Assembly: GCA_964480945.1 (NCBI GenBank)
Contig: CAYZRX010000043.1
Location: 1 to 30,995, forward strand
Source of the DNA: VGWB01 sp964480945
GTDB taxonomy: Bacteria; Bacteroidota; Ignavibacteria; UBA10030
DNA: 30,995 nucleotides
Direction: 5' to 3'
Both the position numbers and the translations under genes were made by a program. Positions 15,816 through 24,256 of the stretch are shown here, in pieces; the stretch's first letter is position 1, and each line of letters begins with the position of its first letter. A model generated the notes under the pieces. The model searched no databases. It was not told the origin of the DNA and saw only the letters and a program-made list of their open reading frames with translations.

Positions 15816-17891
15816 TCAGCGTGACGGCTCAAGGTATCGCTCCTGGAACGTCGGCTCCTTGCCCGCCATCGTAAGGAAGATGTCAAGCGGCACGACCTCG
15901 AACTCGGGACCGAGCCTTTCCAGGATGCTCTTCACGCGCTTCACATCGCTCGATTCGCGGACGTGGAGGAGGAGAAAATAGGGCCGCTTGCTGTTGATTG
16001 TCGCCAGCTCCTCAAGATCCGCTACCGCATCCGCTTCCGGTCGCGTCGGAGAGAGATAGTAGTCGTAGGAGATGAGGGGTTTCCCGTTCCGCACGGTAAA
16101 GGTGAAGGATGGCGCGTAGCCGTTCACGAAGCCGATCGCATTCGGCATCCCTTTGTAGTAGGCGTCCACCACCTGCCGGGTCAGCTCGGTGTTCCCCTCG
16201 ACGGTCGCCCCCTGAGAGTAGTCCATAATCTCGAAGACGTTGAGGTCCAGAGCATCCATTTGCTCCTTCGCCTTTGCGATGAGCGGGGGGAGGAGCTTTG
16301 GGGGCACGGCCTTCGGGTAGAGATAGCCGGGGCCGGAGAGACAACCGATGAAGAAATCGTTCGGAGTTGCCATCGAGTAGAAGTACTCGAGCATCGACGG
16401 TGCCATCCAGAGATAGTTCATGGTGACCTCCCACGCGTAGGGAATCTCCCCGCGGCCGGGCTTCAGCCAGGCGCCGAGCCCGATCCCATCCGTCTGGATG
16501 CAGCTGATGTACACCTTCTTCTGCGGCGTGTAGTCCTTCCCGCGAGCAAGGTAGCGGTTGTTCCTGTACTTAAATCCCGGTGAGGGAGGAATCTGACTGC
16601 TGAAGCTGACATTGGGGAGCGTGTTCAAGCCCTCCACGCGGAAGCCGAAGCTCGATGTCAGCGACACGTGTTCCCGCTCGAGGTCCTTCGCGTACGAATG
16701 CCATCCCATCGCCATCGACATGGGATTCATCTCACCGAGGATCTTCCTGGCGAGCCGGTACTCCAGCGTGTCGGACAGCCTGCTCGACAGGTCGTTAAAG
16801 AACGCGTGCTGCGCGATCCCCCAGTCTGCCACACCGGGCTTCATCACGTTTCCGGCTTCACCTCCCATCCAGATAATCAAGTCCTTGCTGCATCGCTTCC
16901 AGTAATGATCGTAGGCCCAGGCATAGATCTGCGCATCGGTTTGACCTGTGAACGTTCCTCGAAGATCCGCCACCGCCTTCAGTCCGGCGCGTTCGACCAT
17001 CGGAATCAACTCTTCATCGACGACGACGGCCCGTTCGACCCCGGCGATCGTGAACGCAACGATGAGGGAGGTACGGACGGATTTATCCCAGACGACATAT
17101 CCGTTCACAAATTTCCTGAACGTCTGCAGGGCTCCCTTGGCCGTCCGCAGCTCCGTGAAGGTGAAGAAGCGTTTGTCTCGATAGAATTCGAAAACAGACG
17201 CGGTGTACGTAAAGGGCCAGGTGTCTGGATAAACAAAGTACAAGCGCGGTGCATCGCTATTGGCGAGACCCTGGAGACTGATGAGAAAGGCCTGGACAGG
17301 GAGTTTCCCCTGTATCTCCCAGTTGTCCTCCATGCGCATGAAGTATGCTTCTTTCGTTCCCGCTCTCTTGAGAACGAACTTCAGGGGCGGACCGGTCTTC
17401 CGGGTGGAGCGATCGATGGTGTAGGTGAGAATTTCCTTGTCATCGGAAAGCTCGTACGTATGCACCGCAGACACGGGATGAAGCCCTTGCGATCCGCGAA
17501 TCGAGTACGACTCTTCAAGCCTCAGAAACTTCCCATTTTTCTCCCATCTCGCCCTGATCTCGCGCGTTGATCCGGCCGGCATGGAGAGTCCCATGAAAAC
17601 GTTGCTCGGCCACACGCGGTCACTGACCGGAATTTCATTGATCGCCCCGCCCACCTTCAACGCGAGGGAGTCGGTGAACGAGCGGCTGGTCCCCCACTTC
17701 TGAACCACCAGAACGTTGGAAGGACCTTGCTTGATATCGATCGACAGGGTCCCATAAAGCCCGATCTCTTGGCTCATTTGAGGGATAAGCACCCACTTGC
17801 CATCGAAGCCGGCGTTCCCTTGCCCGAAGCCGAGGGAAAAGGAAAGGAGTGCGATGAGGAGTGTGAGAAGGAAGTGCGAGTTACGGCTCAT
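15816..17891 (-). CDS. Secreted GxGYxYP-domain protein (putative glycoside hydrolase)
   Basis: Large exported protein of 691 residues with a signal peptide of about 23 residues. The name-giving motif reads GPGYLYP at 520-526. An N-terminal beta-rich segment (about 27-190, starting FDGKWVLIPQMS) precedes the catalytic-like part, which begins with QGLANSDAPRLYFVYPD, typical of the GxGYxYP N-terminal domain. The last 100 residues include an LLHVRESSDVKRVKSIL block seen in this family. Members are thought to act on polysaccharides, but the activity is unproven. The ATG at 17891 is eight bases after GGAG; a GTG three codons earlier is less likely. The sigma-factor gene lies 70 bases upstream on the same strand. 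Confidence 0.82.
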   Translation of the reverse strand: MSRNSHFLLTLLIALLSFSLGFGQGNAGFDGKWVLIPQMSQEIGLYGTLSIDIKQGPSNVLVVQKWGTSRSFTDSLALKVGGAINEIPVSDRVWPSNVFMGLSMPAGSTREIRARWEKNGKFLRLEESYSIRGSQGLHPVSAVHTYELSDDKEILTYTIDRSTRKTGPPLKFVLKRAGTKEAYFMRMEDNWEIQGKLPVQAFLISLQGLANSDAPRLYFVYPDTWPFTYTASVFEFYRDKRFFTFTELRTAKGALQTFRKFVNGYVVWDKSVRTSLIVAFTIAGVERAVVVDEELIPMVERAGLKAVADLRGTFTGQTDAQIYAWAYDHYWKRCSKDLIIWMGGEAGNVMKPGVADWGIAQHAFFNDLSSRLSDTLEYRLARKILGEMNPMSMAMGWHSYAKDLEREHVSLTSSFGFRVEGLNTLPNVSFSSQIPPSPGFKYRNNRYLARGKDYTPQKKVYISCIQTDGIGLGAWLKPGRGEIPYAWEVTMNYLWMAPSMLEYFYSMATPNDFFIGCLSGPGYLYPKAVPPKLLPPLIAKAKEQMDALDLNVFEIMDYSQGATVEGNTELTRQVVDAYYKGMPNAIGFVNGYAPSFTFTVRNGKPLISYDYYLSPTRPEADAVADLEELATINSKRPYFLLLHVRESSDVKRVKSILERLGPEFEVVPLDIFLTMAGKEPTFQERYLEPSR

Positions 17892-17961
17892 GGAATACAC
17901 TCCGTTTCAAATGACGGTGCTGGGACGCTGGGGGACAGCTCTGTCGATAACTCCTGCTCGA

Positions 17962-18666
17962 CTATATCCCGAACAACGAGCGGGCTTCTTTGCGAAACTC
18001 ATCGTCCGTCGTGCTGAAGGACCGCACGAGGTCCAGGACGATAGAGCTGAGCTGGCGCCGGACATCGGCCAGCTCGTTGGCGACCTCGCTGACGGGCAGC
18101 GAAAACTCCTGCGCCAGTTGGTCATACGTCAACGTCTCGCCGCCGGAGCGATCCTGAAGATCGAATCGCTGGAAGAGCTTGAACTGAACTAGCTTGCCTT
18201 GGGACTCGAGGGTGTTATGGAGCTGCTCGATGGCGAGCGTAAAGAGGCTTCGCGCCCATTCGCCATCGAAAAATTCATCAGGCGGTTGATTCGGAACTTG
18301 CTGGTCCATCGCATATTCCTGCTCTGCCGAGCCGAAGTCGAGGGCGAGCGACTCAGGCTCGAGAGCGACCTCTTTCTGAGTTGCCGCAAAGAGATCAACC
18401 TCTTCGCGAACGAATGCCCGGAATCGCGACCTGGCAGGGAGATACCGGCTCAGGAAGTCTGCTTCCATCACCCTCGAAAAGAATCGAAGCGTGAGTTCCT
18501 TCGCGTCATCCTTCGACTTCTCCCATCGTCGGCGGAAGTACTTGTAGACAGGTTTCCAGGAGACAACGACCATAAGTTCAAAGCCACGCGATCGCTCGGA
18601 CACATTGCTGCTCCGCAGGGCCTTGACAACTGAGAAGCCTGATGAGGAGGTGTTATCGGTCGGCAC
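17962..18666 (-). CDS. ECF-like RNA polymerase sigma factor
   Basis: A 234-residue cytosolic protein. Residues about 30-100 match sigma region 2 in pattern (WKPVYKYFRRRWEKSKDDAKELTLRFFSRVM as two blocks, then SRFRAFVREEV). A helix-turn-helix near 180-210 (LTYDQLAQEFSLPVSEVANEL) fits region 4. The linker is long and acidic, unlike minimal ECF factors, and resembles the unusual ECF groups of environmental bacteria. It appears to start with GTG (18666), without a clear ribosome-binding site. No anti-sigma gene is adjacent. The neighbouring GxGYxYP gene 70 bases downstream may be a target or cotranscribed partner. Confidence 0.72.
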   Translation of the reverse strand: MPTDNTSSSGFSVVKALRSSNVSERSRGFELMVVVSWKPVYKYFRRRWEKSKDDAKELTLRFFSRVMEADFLSRYLPARSRFRAFVREEVDLFAATQKEVALEPESLALDFGSAEQEYAMDQQVPNQPPDEFFDGEWARSLFTLAIEQLHNTLESQGKLVQFKLFQRFDLQDRSGGETLTYDQLAQEFSLPVSEVANELADVRRQLSSIVLDLVRSFSTTDDEFRKEARSLFGI

Positions 18667-18770
18667 GATAGAGATGGAAGAGGTGTACTCTCATGAAGCA
18701 GGCAGCGCGAACCTCACGTGATCAAAATACGTACGGACAGGGGAAGATGCAACAGGAAGCGTACAATGTG

Positions 18771-18844
18771 AGATGACCGTCATTTTCCCGCGTCTGTCAT
18801 GAGAAATGACGGTCATCTTCCTTTGCTGGTCATCTTTCCTTTGC
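18771..18844. repeat. Hairpin and direct repeat at the end of the sugar-kinase gene
   Basis: AGATGACCGTCATTT (18771-18785) and its exact complement at 18804-18818 form a 15-bp stem with an 18-base loop. GGTCATCTTCCTTTGC (18811-18826) is repeated as GGTCATCTTTCCTTTGC (18828-18844). The second copy is the last codons and stop of the kinase gene, so the gene end is partly duplicated downstream. A terminator function is possible, although no T-run follows on the minus strand. Confidence 0.6.
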
Positions 18845-19840
18845 GATCTCCAGGATCTCGCTTGGACTGGCTGTCCCGGTCTGCCGGAGCTTTTGCACGG
18901 TGACCGCGGCCGCATACGTCGCGAGCGTTGCGGCTTCCGTGTATGATGAGCCCGCAGCGAGGGCGCATGCGAGTGCTGCGATAGTTGTGTCGCCTGCGCC
19001 GACGGTGTCGGTCGGTTTCTGGACCTTCAGCGCGGGGATTTCTGAGAAGTCGCTTCCGTCGAACAATAGAATGCCGAGCGAGCTTCGCGTGATGAACACC
19101 GGTTTCTCGAAACGTCGGAAGAGTTGGCCGGCATAGTGCTGGAGCTCCTTGAGAGGAACGTCCTCGTTGTCAGCGGCTTTCTTCCCAAACAGACGGGCCG
19201 CTTCGACGGCATTCACCTTGTACAGCGTATGATGAAACTCGAGGCTTCGATTCCGCGAGTCGAGGAGGACCACTCTCGCCGGAAACTGCTCGACCAGGCG
19301 GTTCAACGTGACGATGACTTCAGAGGTATAGATGCTTTGGGGAAGCTGCTGATTGATGATAAGCGCATCCAACCTCGGCAGGCTCGCTTCGAGGGCGTTG
19401 ATCAAATGGTCGGCAGACTCATGGGAGATCTTGTTGGATCGGCCGAAGTCGATCCGGTTTTGCTCTTCATCGCCGAGGTACGGCTTTGCGTAGGCGGGGG
19501 TATCCCATTCGGATCGTTGAAGGACGAGGCCTGTGGAATCAACCTTGAGGGCATCCAGCTGCCGAACCATTTCTCTCCCGAACAGGTCGTCTGCACGGAC
19601 GCCAAATGCGAAGGCTTTCCGCACGCCCAGGGAGACGACATTGCTGATGACATTCCCCGCGCCGCCGAGGGCATATCGTTGCTTTGTCACAGCGTGCGTC
19701 GGCTTGCCGGTCTCCACGGAGATCTCAGGCGCATACGCGTCGAGATCCCAGTAGGCGTCGAGGCAGAAGTCGCCGACGACGCCGACCGTAATCCGAGCAA
19801 TCTTACGCAGAAGTTCTGAAAGTCGAGTTGGATCAATCAT
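18830..19840 (-). CDS. PfkB-family sugar kinase, RfaE1/HldE kinase-like
   Basis: Cytosolic carbohydrate kinase of the ribokinase fold. Numbering from a GTG two codons earlier, VGDFCLDAYWDLDAYAPEIS (24-43) and the GGAGNV block (61-66) match the N-terminal half of heptose-7-phosphate kinases such as HldE. TDTVGAGDTT (279-288) carries the catalytic aspartate D286. There is no C-terminal adenylyltransferase domain, so it is the kinase half only. The ATG at 19840 overlaps the stop of the upstream broken frame (ATGA), which favours it over the GTG at 19846. A role in ADP-heptose or other nucleotide-sugar supply is possible. The substrate is not fixed by the sequence. Confidence 0.82.
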   Translation of the reverse strand: MIDPTRLSELLRKIARITVGVVGDFCLDAYWDLDAYAPEISVETGKPTHAVTKQRYALGGAGNVISNVVSLGVRKAFAFGVRADDLFGREMVRQLDALKVDSTGLVLQRSEWDTPAYAKPYLGDEEQNRIDFGRSNKISHESADHLINALEASLPRLDALIINQQLPQSIYTSEVIVTLNRLVEQFPARVVLLDSRNRSLEFHHTLYKVNAVEAARLFGKKAADNEDVPLKELQHYAGQLFRRFEKPVFITRSSLGILLFDGSDFSEIPALKVQKPTDTVGAGDTTIAALACALAAGSSYTEAATLATYAAAVTVQKLRQTGTASPSEILEIAKER

Positions 19841-20123
19841 TGGCACGTTTCTCGTTCGATTGTTCTTTCTTGTTCTTCGACAGCTCTACTGTCGAACAAC
19901 TCTTCGCTCATCTCTTTTTCACTCTGCTCGTGCGCCGCGACGACGATGGCGCAAGTCCGGAGTGGTACAATCCTTCTTTGAGCACCTGTTGTTCGGTAAT
20001 GATCTGGCCAACCATCGGATGGCCGGTTTTCACGACGCGATATACCGGCACACGGTGACCAGCATATGGTTCGGGGCAGTCGATTTCTCCGAGGAAAACC
20101 ACTTCATCGCATTGAACGGGCAT
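19837..20123 (-). pseudogene. Small gene apparently split by a frameshift upstream of the sugar kinase
   Basis: Frame one starts at ATG 20123 (MPVQCDEVVFLGEIDCPEP) and stops at 19908, ending in an unlikely serine/arginine-rich tail. In a second frame the stretch from about 19955 to 19837 reads CAIVVAAHEQSEKEMSEELF and continues in a charged helix-like sequence. It ends in a TGA that overlaps the kinase ATG as ATGA. Both parts have the G-first codon bias of real coding DNA, so the simplest reading is one gene of about 95 codons with a shift near 19940-19980. A sequencing or assembly error is as likely as a true mutation. I do not recognise the protein. Confidence 0.45.
19872..19900. repeat. 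Short hairpin within the split gene
   Basis: TTCGACAG (19876-19883), loop CTCTA, CTGTCGAA (19889-19896), extended by GTT/AAC after one mismatch. It lies within the second-frame coding stretch, so it may be coincidental, or it may be an RNA structure affecting coupling to the kinase gene. Confidence 0.35.
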
Positions 20124-20194
20124 AGTCAACCCCAGAACTTGGCTGTGTGATCAAGCGGAGCGTGTCGACGGGGCTGCCGCTCAACGGCACACGC

Positions 20195-20316
20195 GGTCAT
20201 CTTGCCATCGGGTCATCTGGCGATCGGGTCACTGGTTAGCTGCCGCTGGCTCAATGACCCGACGGCTCGATGTCCCGATCCATCGATGTCCCGATCTCTC
20301 AATCTCCCGATTTCTT
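20195..20316. repeat. 16-bp tandem repeat in two opposed arrays
   Basis: Left array: GGTCATCTTGCCATCG (20195-20210), GGTCATCTGGCGATCG (20211-20226), then a partial GGTCA. Right array, same unit on the opposite strand: AATGACCCGACGGCTC (20253-20268), GATGTCCCGATCCATC (20269-20284), GATGTCCCGATCTCTC (20285-20300), AATCTCCCGATTTCTT (20301-20316). The exact stem TCGGGTCA/TGACCCGA (20224-20231 with 20255-20262) lies at the turn. The right array runs over the stop codon of the amidohydrolase. Bases 20124-20194 show nothing else recognisable. Confidence 0.75.
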
Positions 20317-21543
20317 ATACACCTTTCCGCCCTTCATCACAAACGTCACATGAGTCAGCGCTTTGATGTCGTCGATGGGATTGACGTCGGTCGCAATAAT
20401 ATCGGCATATTTGCCGGGCTCGATCGTGCCGATTTGTTTCTCCATGTGAACCAACTGCGACGCGGTCGTCGTCGCCGACCGGATCGCGTCGATCGGTTTC
20501 ATCCCGTACTCGACCATCTTGACGAACTCGCGAGCCGACGTCCCGTGCGGATACGCGCCGACATCCGTTCCGAACGCAATCCTTACCCCCATCTTCATCG
20601 CTTTCTGGAATGTCTCCTTGTGCCGCTGAATGATCCGCCGCTGCATGTCCGTCATTCCTTCCGGGCTGTCTGGAATGTACACGCAGAGCGTCGGACACCA
20701 GTAGATTCCCCGATCCACCATCAACTTCAACGTTTCGTCATCCAGAAACATGCCATGCTCGATCGAGTAAACGCCTGCCAGCGCTGCGTTCTTCGCACCT
20801 TGACCGCCATACGCGTGAGCCGCAACATCCTTTCTCCAGCGTTTGGCCTCACTGACAGCAGCTTCGATATCTTCCTTTGAGAACTCGCAAAGGGGCTCCA
20901 GCGTGACGGGATCGTTCTGACTCGTCCGGCCGGTTGCATAGATCTTGATCAGATCGACGCCATACTTCACATCGCGCCGGATGGCCGCGATCATCGCGTC
21001 GCGCGAGTCCGTCAACGATGCGGGATCGGGAACGGTGATGTCGGGATTGATGCCGACGAGATTCATGTGGCCGCCCGTGATCGTGAGCGCGTCCCCTGCC
21101 ACGAGCAGGCGCGGGCCGGGAATGATGCCCTGGTTGATCGCATCCCGAATGGCGACGTCGGCAAATCCCGCACCTTCGCTGTCGACATCGCGAAGCATCG
21201 TGAAGCCGGCCTCCAGGTCCTTTCGGACTGCCGCCACACCCTGAACGGTTCGAAACGCCTGGGACTTGGTGATGACAGGAGGAATGACCCCCTCGTCTTC
21301 GGGCTGCAGCAGAATGTGCGTATGGCAATCGATCAGGCCTGGCAGCACGGTCGAGTTCGAGAGGTCGATCACCGTCGCCCCCTTCGGGATGCTGACCGCG
21401 GGGCCGACGGCCTTGATATTCGCACCCTCGATCAGGATGATCTGATTGGTCAGGACTGAGCCGCTCTTCGGATCGATCAGCTTCCCGGCTCTAATGGCTG
21501 TGACCTGCGAGACGCAGATTGCGACCGCGGAGAGGAAAAAAGA
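20299..21543 (-). CDS. Amidohydrolase-family protein, 5' end lost in the assembly gap
   Basis: Metal-dependent hydrolase of the imidazolonepropionase-like amidohydrolase group, probably secreted. The visible N-terminus, SFFLSAVAICVSQVTAIRAG, looks like the end of a signal peptide. Metal motifs are DCHTH, a lysine in DLIKIYATG, AAHAYGGQG, IEHGMF and FGTDVGAYPHG, in the family order. The C-terminus GTIEPGKYADIIATD is the usual end of such enzymes. About 415 residues are visible, and only the first 10-20 are likely missing. The last codons are built from the tandem repeat behind the gene. The substrate is unknown; cyclic amides or dipeptides are common for the group. Confidence 0.88.
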   Translation of the reverse strand, partial: SFFLSAVAICVSQVTAIRAGKLIDPKSGSVLTNQIILIEGANIKAVGPAVSIPKGATVIDLSNSTVLPGLIDCHTHILLQPEDEGVIPPVITKSQAFRTVQGVAAVRKDLEAGFTMLRDVDSEGAGFADVAIRDAINQGIIPGPRLLVAGDALTITGGHMNLVGINPDITVPDPASLTDSRDAMIAAIRRDVKYGVDLIKIYATGRTSQNDPVTLEPLCEFSKEDIEAAVSEAKRWRKDVAAHAYGGQGAKNAALAGVYSIEHGMFLDDETLKLMVDRGIYWCPTLCVYIPDSPEGMTDMQRRIIQRHKETFQKAMKMGVRIAFGTDVGAYPHGTSAREFVKMVEYGMKPIDAIRSATTTASQLVHMEKQIGTIEPGKYADIIATDVNPIDDIKALTHVTFVMKGGKVYKKSGD

Positions 21544-21643
21544 NNNNNNNNNNNNNNNNNNNNNNNNNNNNNNNNNNNNNNNNNNNNNNNNNNNNNNNNN
21601 NNNNNNNNNNNNNNNNNNNNNNNNNNNNNNNNNNNNNNNNNNN
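21544..21643. other. Assembly gap of 100 N
   Basis: Exactly 100 undetermined bases, the usual placeholder for a scaffold join of unknown size. It removes the start of the amidohydrolase gene and the end of the LytTR regulator gene, and possibly whole genes between them. Confidence 0.97.
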
Positions 21644-22335
21644 TTCGTCCCGTCCTTCAAGATTGCCATCCGGCTGTCTTTGGCATAGAGCTCGAGTCGT
21701 GCCAGCCGTTCGACATTCAGGATGTACGAGCGGTGAATGCGCACAAATCGCTTCGGGTCGAGGAGCGCTTCCAGCTCGGAGAGGCGTTGTTGCTTGAGGT
21801 GCGTCTTCCCTTCGGATTTGAGTGCAACGTAGTCGTCCTGCGCTTCGACGTAGTCGAGCTTCTCCACTGCAATGACGTGCACCTTCGAGCCGTCTCGTAC
21901 AAGGAGACGCTCGAGCGGAACGTCCTTCGGTCGCGCGGCAGCCACGACGTCGCTGAGTGGCACGGACTCCCTGCGTGCGATTTTTTGTCGGGCAAGCGCG
22001 AGCGCCTCGTCAAACCTCTCCTTGCCGAATGGCTTGAGCAGGTAGTCCACTGCATGCACCTCAAAGGCTTTCACCGCGTACTGGTCGTAAGCCGTCACGA
22101 AGATCACCGCAGGGTGCTGCTCCACCAGTTCCAGGACCTCGAACCCGTCCAGCTTCGGCATTTGCACGTCGAGGAAGAGGAGATCAGGTTGGAGCTCCGT
22201 GATGGCCTTGACGGCTTCGAAACCGTTGGAGCATTCGGCAACGATTTCGACATCCGGGTGAGACGAGAGGTACTCTCGCACGATGCTGCGCGCGAGATCC
22301 TCGTCATCAATGACAACGGTGCGGAGCTTCTCCAT
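21644..22335 (-). CDS. LytTR-type response regulator, 3' end lost in the gap
   Basis: Two-domain transcription regulator. The receiver domain (1-120) has acidic residues D10, D11 and E12, phosphorylation site D56 in LLFLDVQMP, T81 and K101 in LLKPF. The LytTR DNA-binding domain starts near 145 (LLVRDGSKVHVIAVEKLDYV) and includes the RFVRIHRSYILN block. The 230 visible residues stop at the gap after AILKDGT; about 10-20 residues are missing compared with the usual 240-250. The LytS-like kinase gene ends 102 bases upstream, so the two form a probable two-component system. Targets are likely to include the LiaF-like genes, by proximity only. Confidence 0.92.
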
Positions 22336-22437
22336 TGGTTCTCAAAGATACGAAAAAGAGGATAAAGATCGATAGGCCTATTCGCACGCGGATTGAGGCT
22401 GGCTAAACAGAAAAGGGGTTGCGTTCGGTCTGGAGCG

Positions 22438-23538
22438 CTACCCGACGGGGGAAATTATATTGAGGTGCCCGTTCGCCTCGGGGGCTGTTTGTGCCGGGAT
22501 TGAAATCTCTGCCCGGAAACACCCCTCCTTCTCTTCGGTGATAAGTCGGGCGTCTGTCCCATACAACGCATTCAATCGTTTTCTCACATTTTCCAATCCG
22601 ACGCCGTTCTTTTTCGCTTTCGGATGATCTGGATCGGTGGGGTTTTCAACGCTGACGTGAAGCACGCTCCCGCGCCATTCCGCCCCGAGACGGATCGTGC
22701 CGCCGTCCACGAGGCGTGCAATCCCGTGGTGGACCGCATTTTCAGTCAATGGCTGCAGAATCAAAGGTGGTACGAGACACGTTTTGCAGAGGTCGTCTAT
22801 CTTCTCTTCGACCTTGAGCCGGGATCCGAAACGGATCTGCTCGATCTCCAGGAAGTTCAGCGAAAGCGAGACCTCTTCCTCCAGCCGTATCATTTCCTGT
22901 GCCCCCAGCTTCATACTCTTTCGGAGAAAATCAGCCAGCCGCAGGGTCATGGCTCGAGCGGCTGAGGGATTCTGTGTTGTGAGTGCGCTGATGGAGTTGA
23001 GGCTGTTGAAAAGGAAGTGCGGGTTGATCTGCGCCCGGAGCGCTTTGAGCTCGGCCTCCTGCGCAAGGATCCTCGACTCCAGCTCGCGCTGCTCGGCTTC
23101 CTTCGTCGCTTCGAAGGTGATGATGAGATAATGAATAGCAACCGTCAGCGTGAAGAGGATGACGCCAATGCCGACAAGAAAGGGTGTGATCGCGACGAAA
23201 CGCTTGCTCATCGGGGCGAAGAGAGCAAAGCGCTCCAGCCCTATGACCCATCCGTTTCCGATGAGGATCCAGAGCGCGCTTGTGAGCAGACCGCCGACGG
23301 CGTAGAGGATCAGGAGCTGCGGCCAGCCTGTCCTCTCCAGCGGAAAGACGCGGCAGAGGTACCACGATGACAGGCAGATGGTTCCATACAGCAGAGTGAG
23401 CGGGATGGCGAGGGCTAGGGCCTCGGTCCACGTGAACATCTTCGGCAGCGCGACCACGGCGGCCAGCAGGCCCCCGAGAATCAGCCAGCCGAGCATGTAG
23501 ATCGCTAACCGCTCACGATTTGCCAGGATGGGGTGCAT
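22438..23538 (-). CDS. LytS/YehU-type sensor histidine kinase
   Basis: Membrane histidine kinase of 366 residues. Four to five hydrophobic segments (about 12-32, 42-62, 74-95, 115-140) make the sensor. A short coiled segment (about 143-170) leads to the His_kinase domain with AQINPHFLFNSLNS, in which H174 is the phosphorylated residue. The ATPase part has QPLTENAVHHGI (N267) and GVGLENVRKRL (312-322). It begins three bases after the stop of the LiaF-like gene and is therefore in its operon. It partners the LytTR regulator downstream. The N-terminal domain has no recognisable ligand-binding fold, so membrane stress is a fair guess for the signal. Confidence 0.92.
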   Translation of the reverse strand: MHPILANRERLAIYMLGWLILGGLLAAVVALPKMFTWTEALALAIPLTLLYGTICLSSWYLCRVFPLERTGWPQLLILYAVGGLLTSALWILIGNGWVIGLERFALFAPMSKRFVAITPFLVGIGVILFTLTVAIHYLIITFEATKEAEQRELESRILAQEAELKALRAQINPHFLFNSLNSISALTTQNPSAARAMTLRLADFLRKSMKLGAQEMIRLEEEVSLSLNFLEIEQIRFGSRLKVEEKIDDLCKTCLVPPLILQPLTENAVHHGIARLVDGGTIRLGAEWRGSVLHVSVENPTDPDHPKAKKNGVGLENVRKRLNALYGTDARLITEEKEGCFRAEISIPAQTAPEANGHLNIISPVG

Positions 23539-23541
23539 CGC

Positions 23542-24252
23542 TCAGTTCTTGACCTCCACGCCCCCCATCACCGCGTAGCCTTTGATGATCAACCGCTTCT
23601 TCGATTCTCCCTTCGGCGGCCGCGTCTTGTCTTCAAATCCCCCCAGAATGGGAACGCCCTGAAGAATGACGGACCAGTCCTCCGGAACTTTCACCTCGAT
23701 GCCGCCCCAGAAGGCGAAGAGATCGAGGATGGCATCTCCCTCTTTGATGGAAGCCTGGCGAAGATCAAGCTCGCACCCCCCCATGATGGCCGTTGCCTCG
23801 CCTCCCTGAAAATCCTGAGAGTCGTTGGTGCGCTTGAAACTGCCGAGGAGCGCGAAACCACTGATGGTGGAATTGCTGTCCGAGAGCCGGACCTCTGAAC
23901 CCGCAGCGAACTCTCGATGCCGACGCCCTGTGCGCAGGATCAAATTCATGCCGATGAGCACCAGGATGAGCGGCCAGAGGTTCCAAACGGTGACGTAGAT
24001 GATATCAAGCTGATTCAAGAGGATGATTGCTCCCAGGAACGCCCAGAAGAATCCCCACCCTCTTCCCGACGGCGTCGTGCACGTTACGATCTTCCAAACC
24101 CCGTAAGCGAGGAGGAGAACGGGCCAGTACCTCAGATAGTCTCCGGCATACAGGATGCCGAGATTGTCCAGAGTGAAGATCACTCCGAGGAGAACGATGA
24201 TCAAGCCCAGGACAAGCTGAGAGCTGAGTCGAAATGAACTTCTTGTTTCCAT
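23542..24252 (-). CDS. LiaF-like membrane protein (envelope-stress modulator)
   Basis: Protein of 236 residues with two repeated two-helix units in the first half (LGLIIVLLGVIFTLDNLGIL, then AFLGAIILLNQLDIIYVTVW and LWPLILVLIGMNLIL), like the LiaI/LiaF transmembrane domain. The C-terminal half (about 115-236) is a beta-rich repeat of GG-containing turns (ATAIMGGCELDLRQA, FAFWGGIEVKVPEDW, YAVMGGVEVKN), matching the LiaF C-terminal domain that in Firmicutes restrains a sensor kinase. GGAG overlaps the stop of the preceding gene (GGAGTAGG), so translation is coupled. It probably modulates the LytS-like kinase encoded three bases further on. Confidence 0.88.
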   Translation of the reverse strand: METRSSFRLSSQLVLGLIIVLLGVIFTLDNLGILYAGDYLRYWPVLLLAYGVWKIVTCTTPSGRGWGFFWAFLGAIILLNQLDIIYVTVWNLWPLILVLIGMNLILRTGRRHREFAAGSEVRLSDSNSTISGFALLGSFKRTNDSQDFQGGEATAIMGGCELDLRQASIKEGDAILDLFAFWGGIEVKVPEDWSVILQGVPILGGFEDKTRPPKGESKKRLIIKGYAVMGGVEVKN

Positions 24253-24256
24253 TTTC

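Noticed and set aside
16668..17570. Plus-strand open frame of 300 codons opposite the GxGYxYP gene
   Set aside because: Antisense shadow; the minus strand carries the signal peptide and family motif.
20299..22335. Single fusion protein of response regulator and amidohydrolase
   Set aside because: Continuity depends wholly on 100 undetermined bases.
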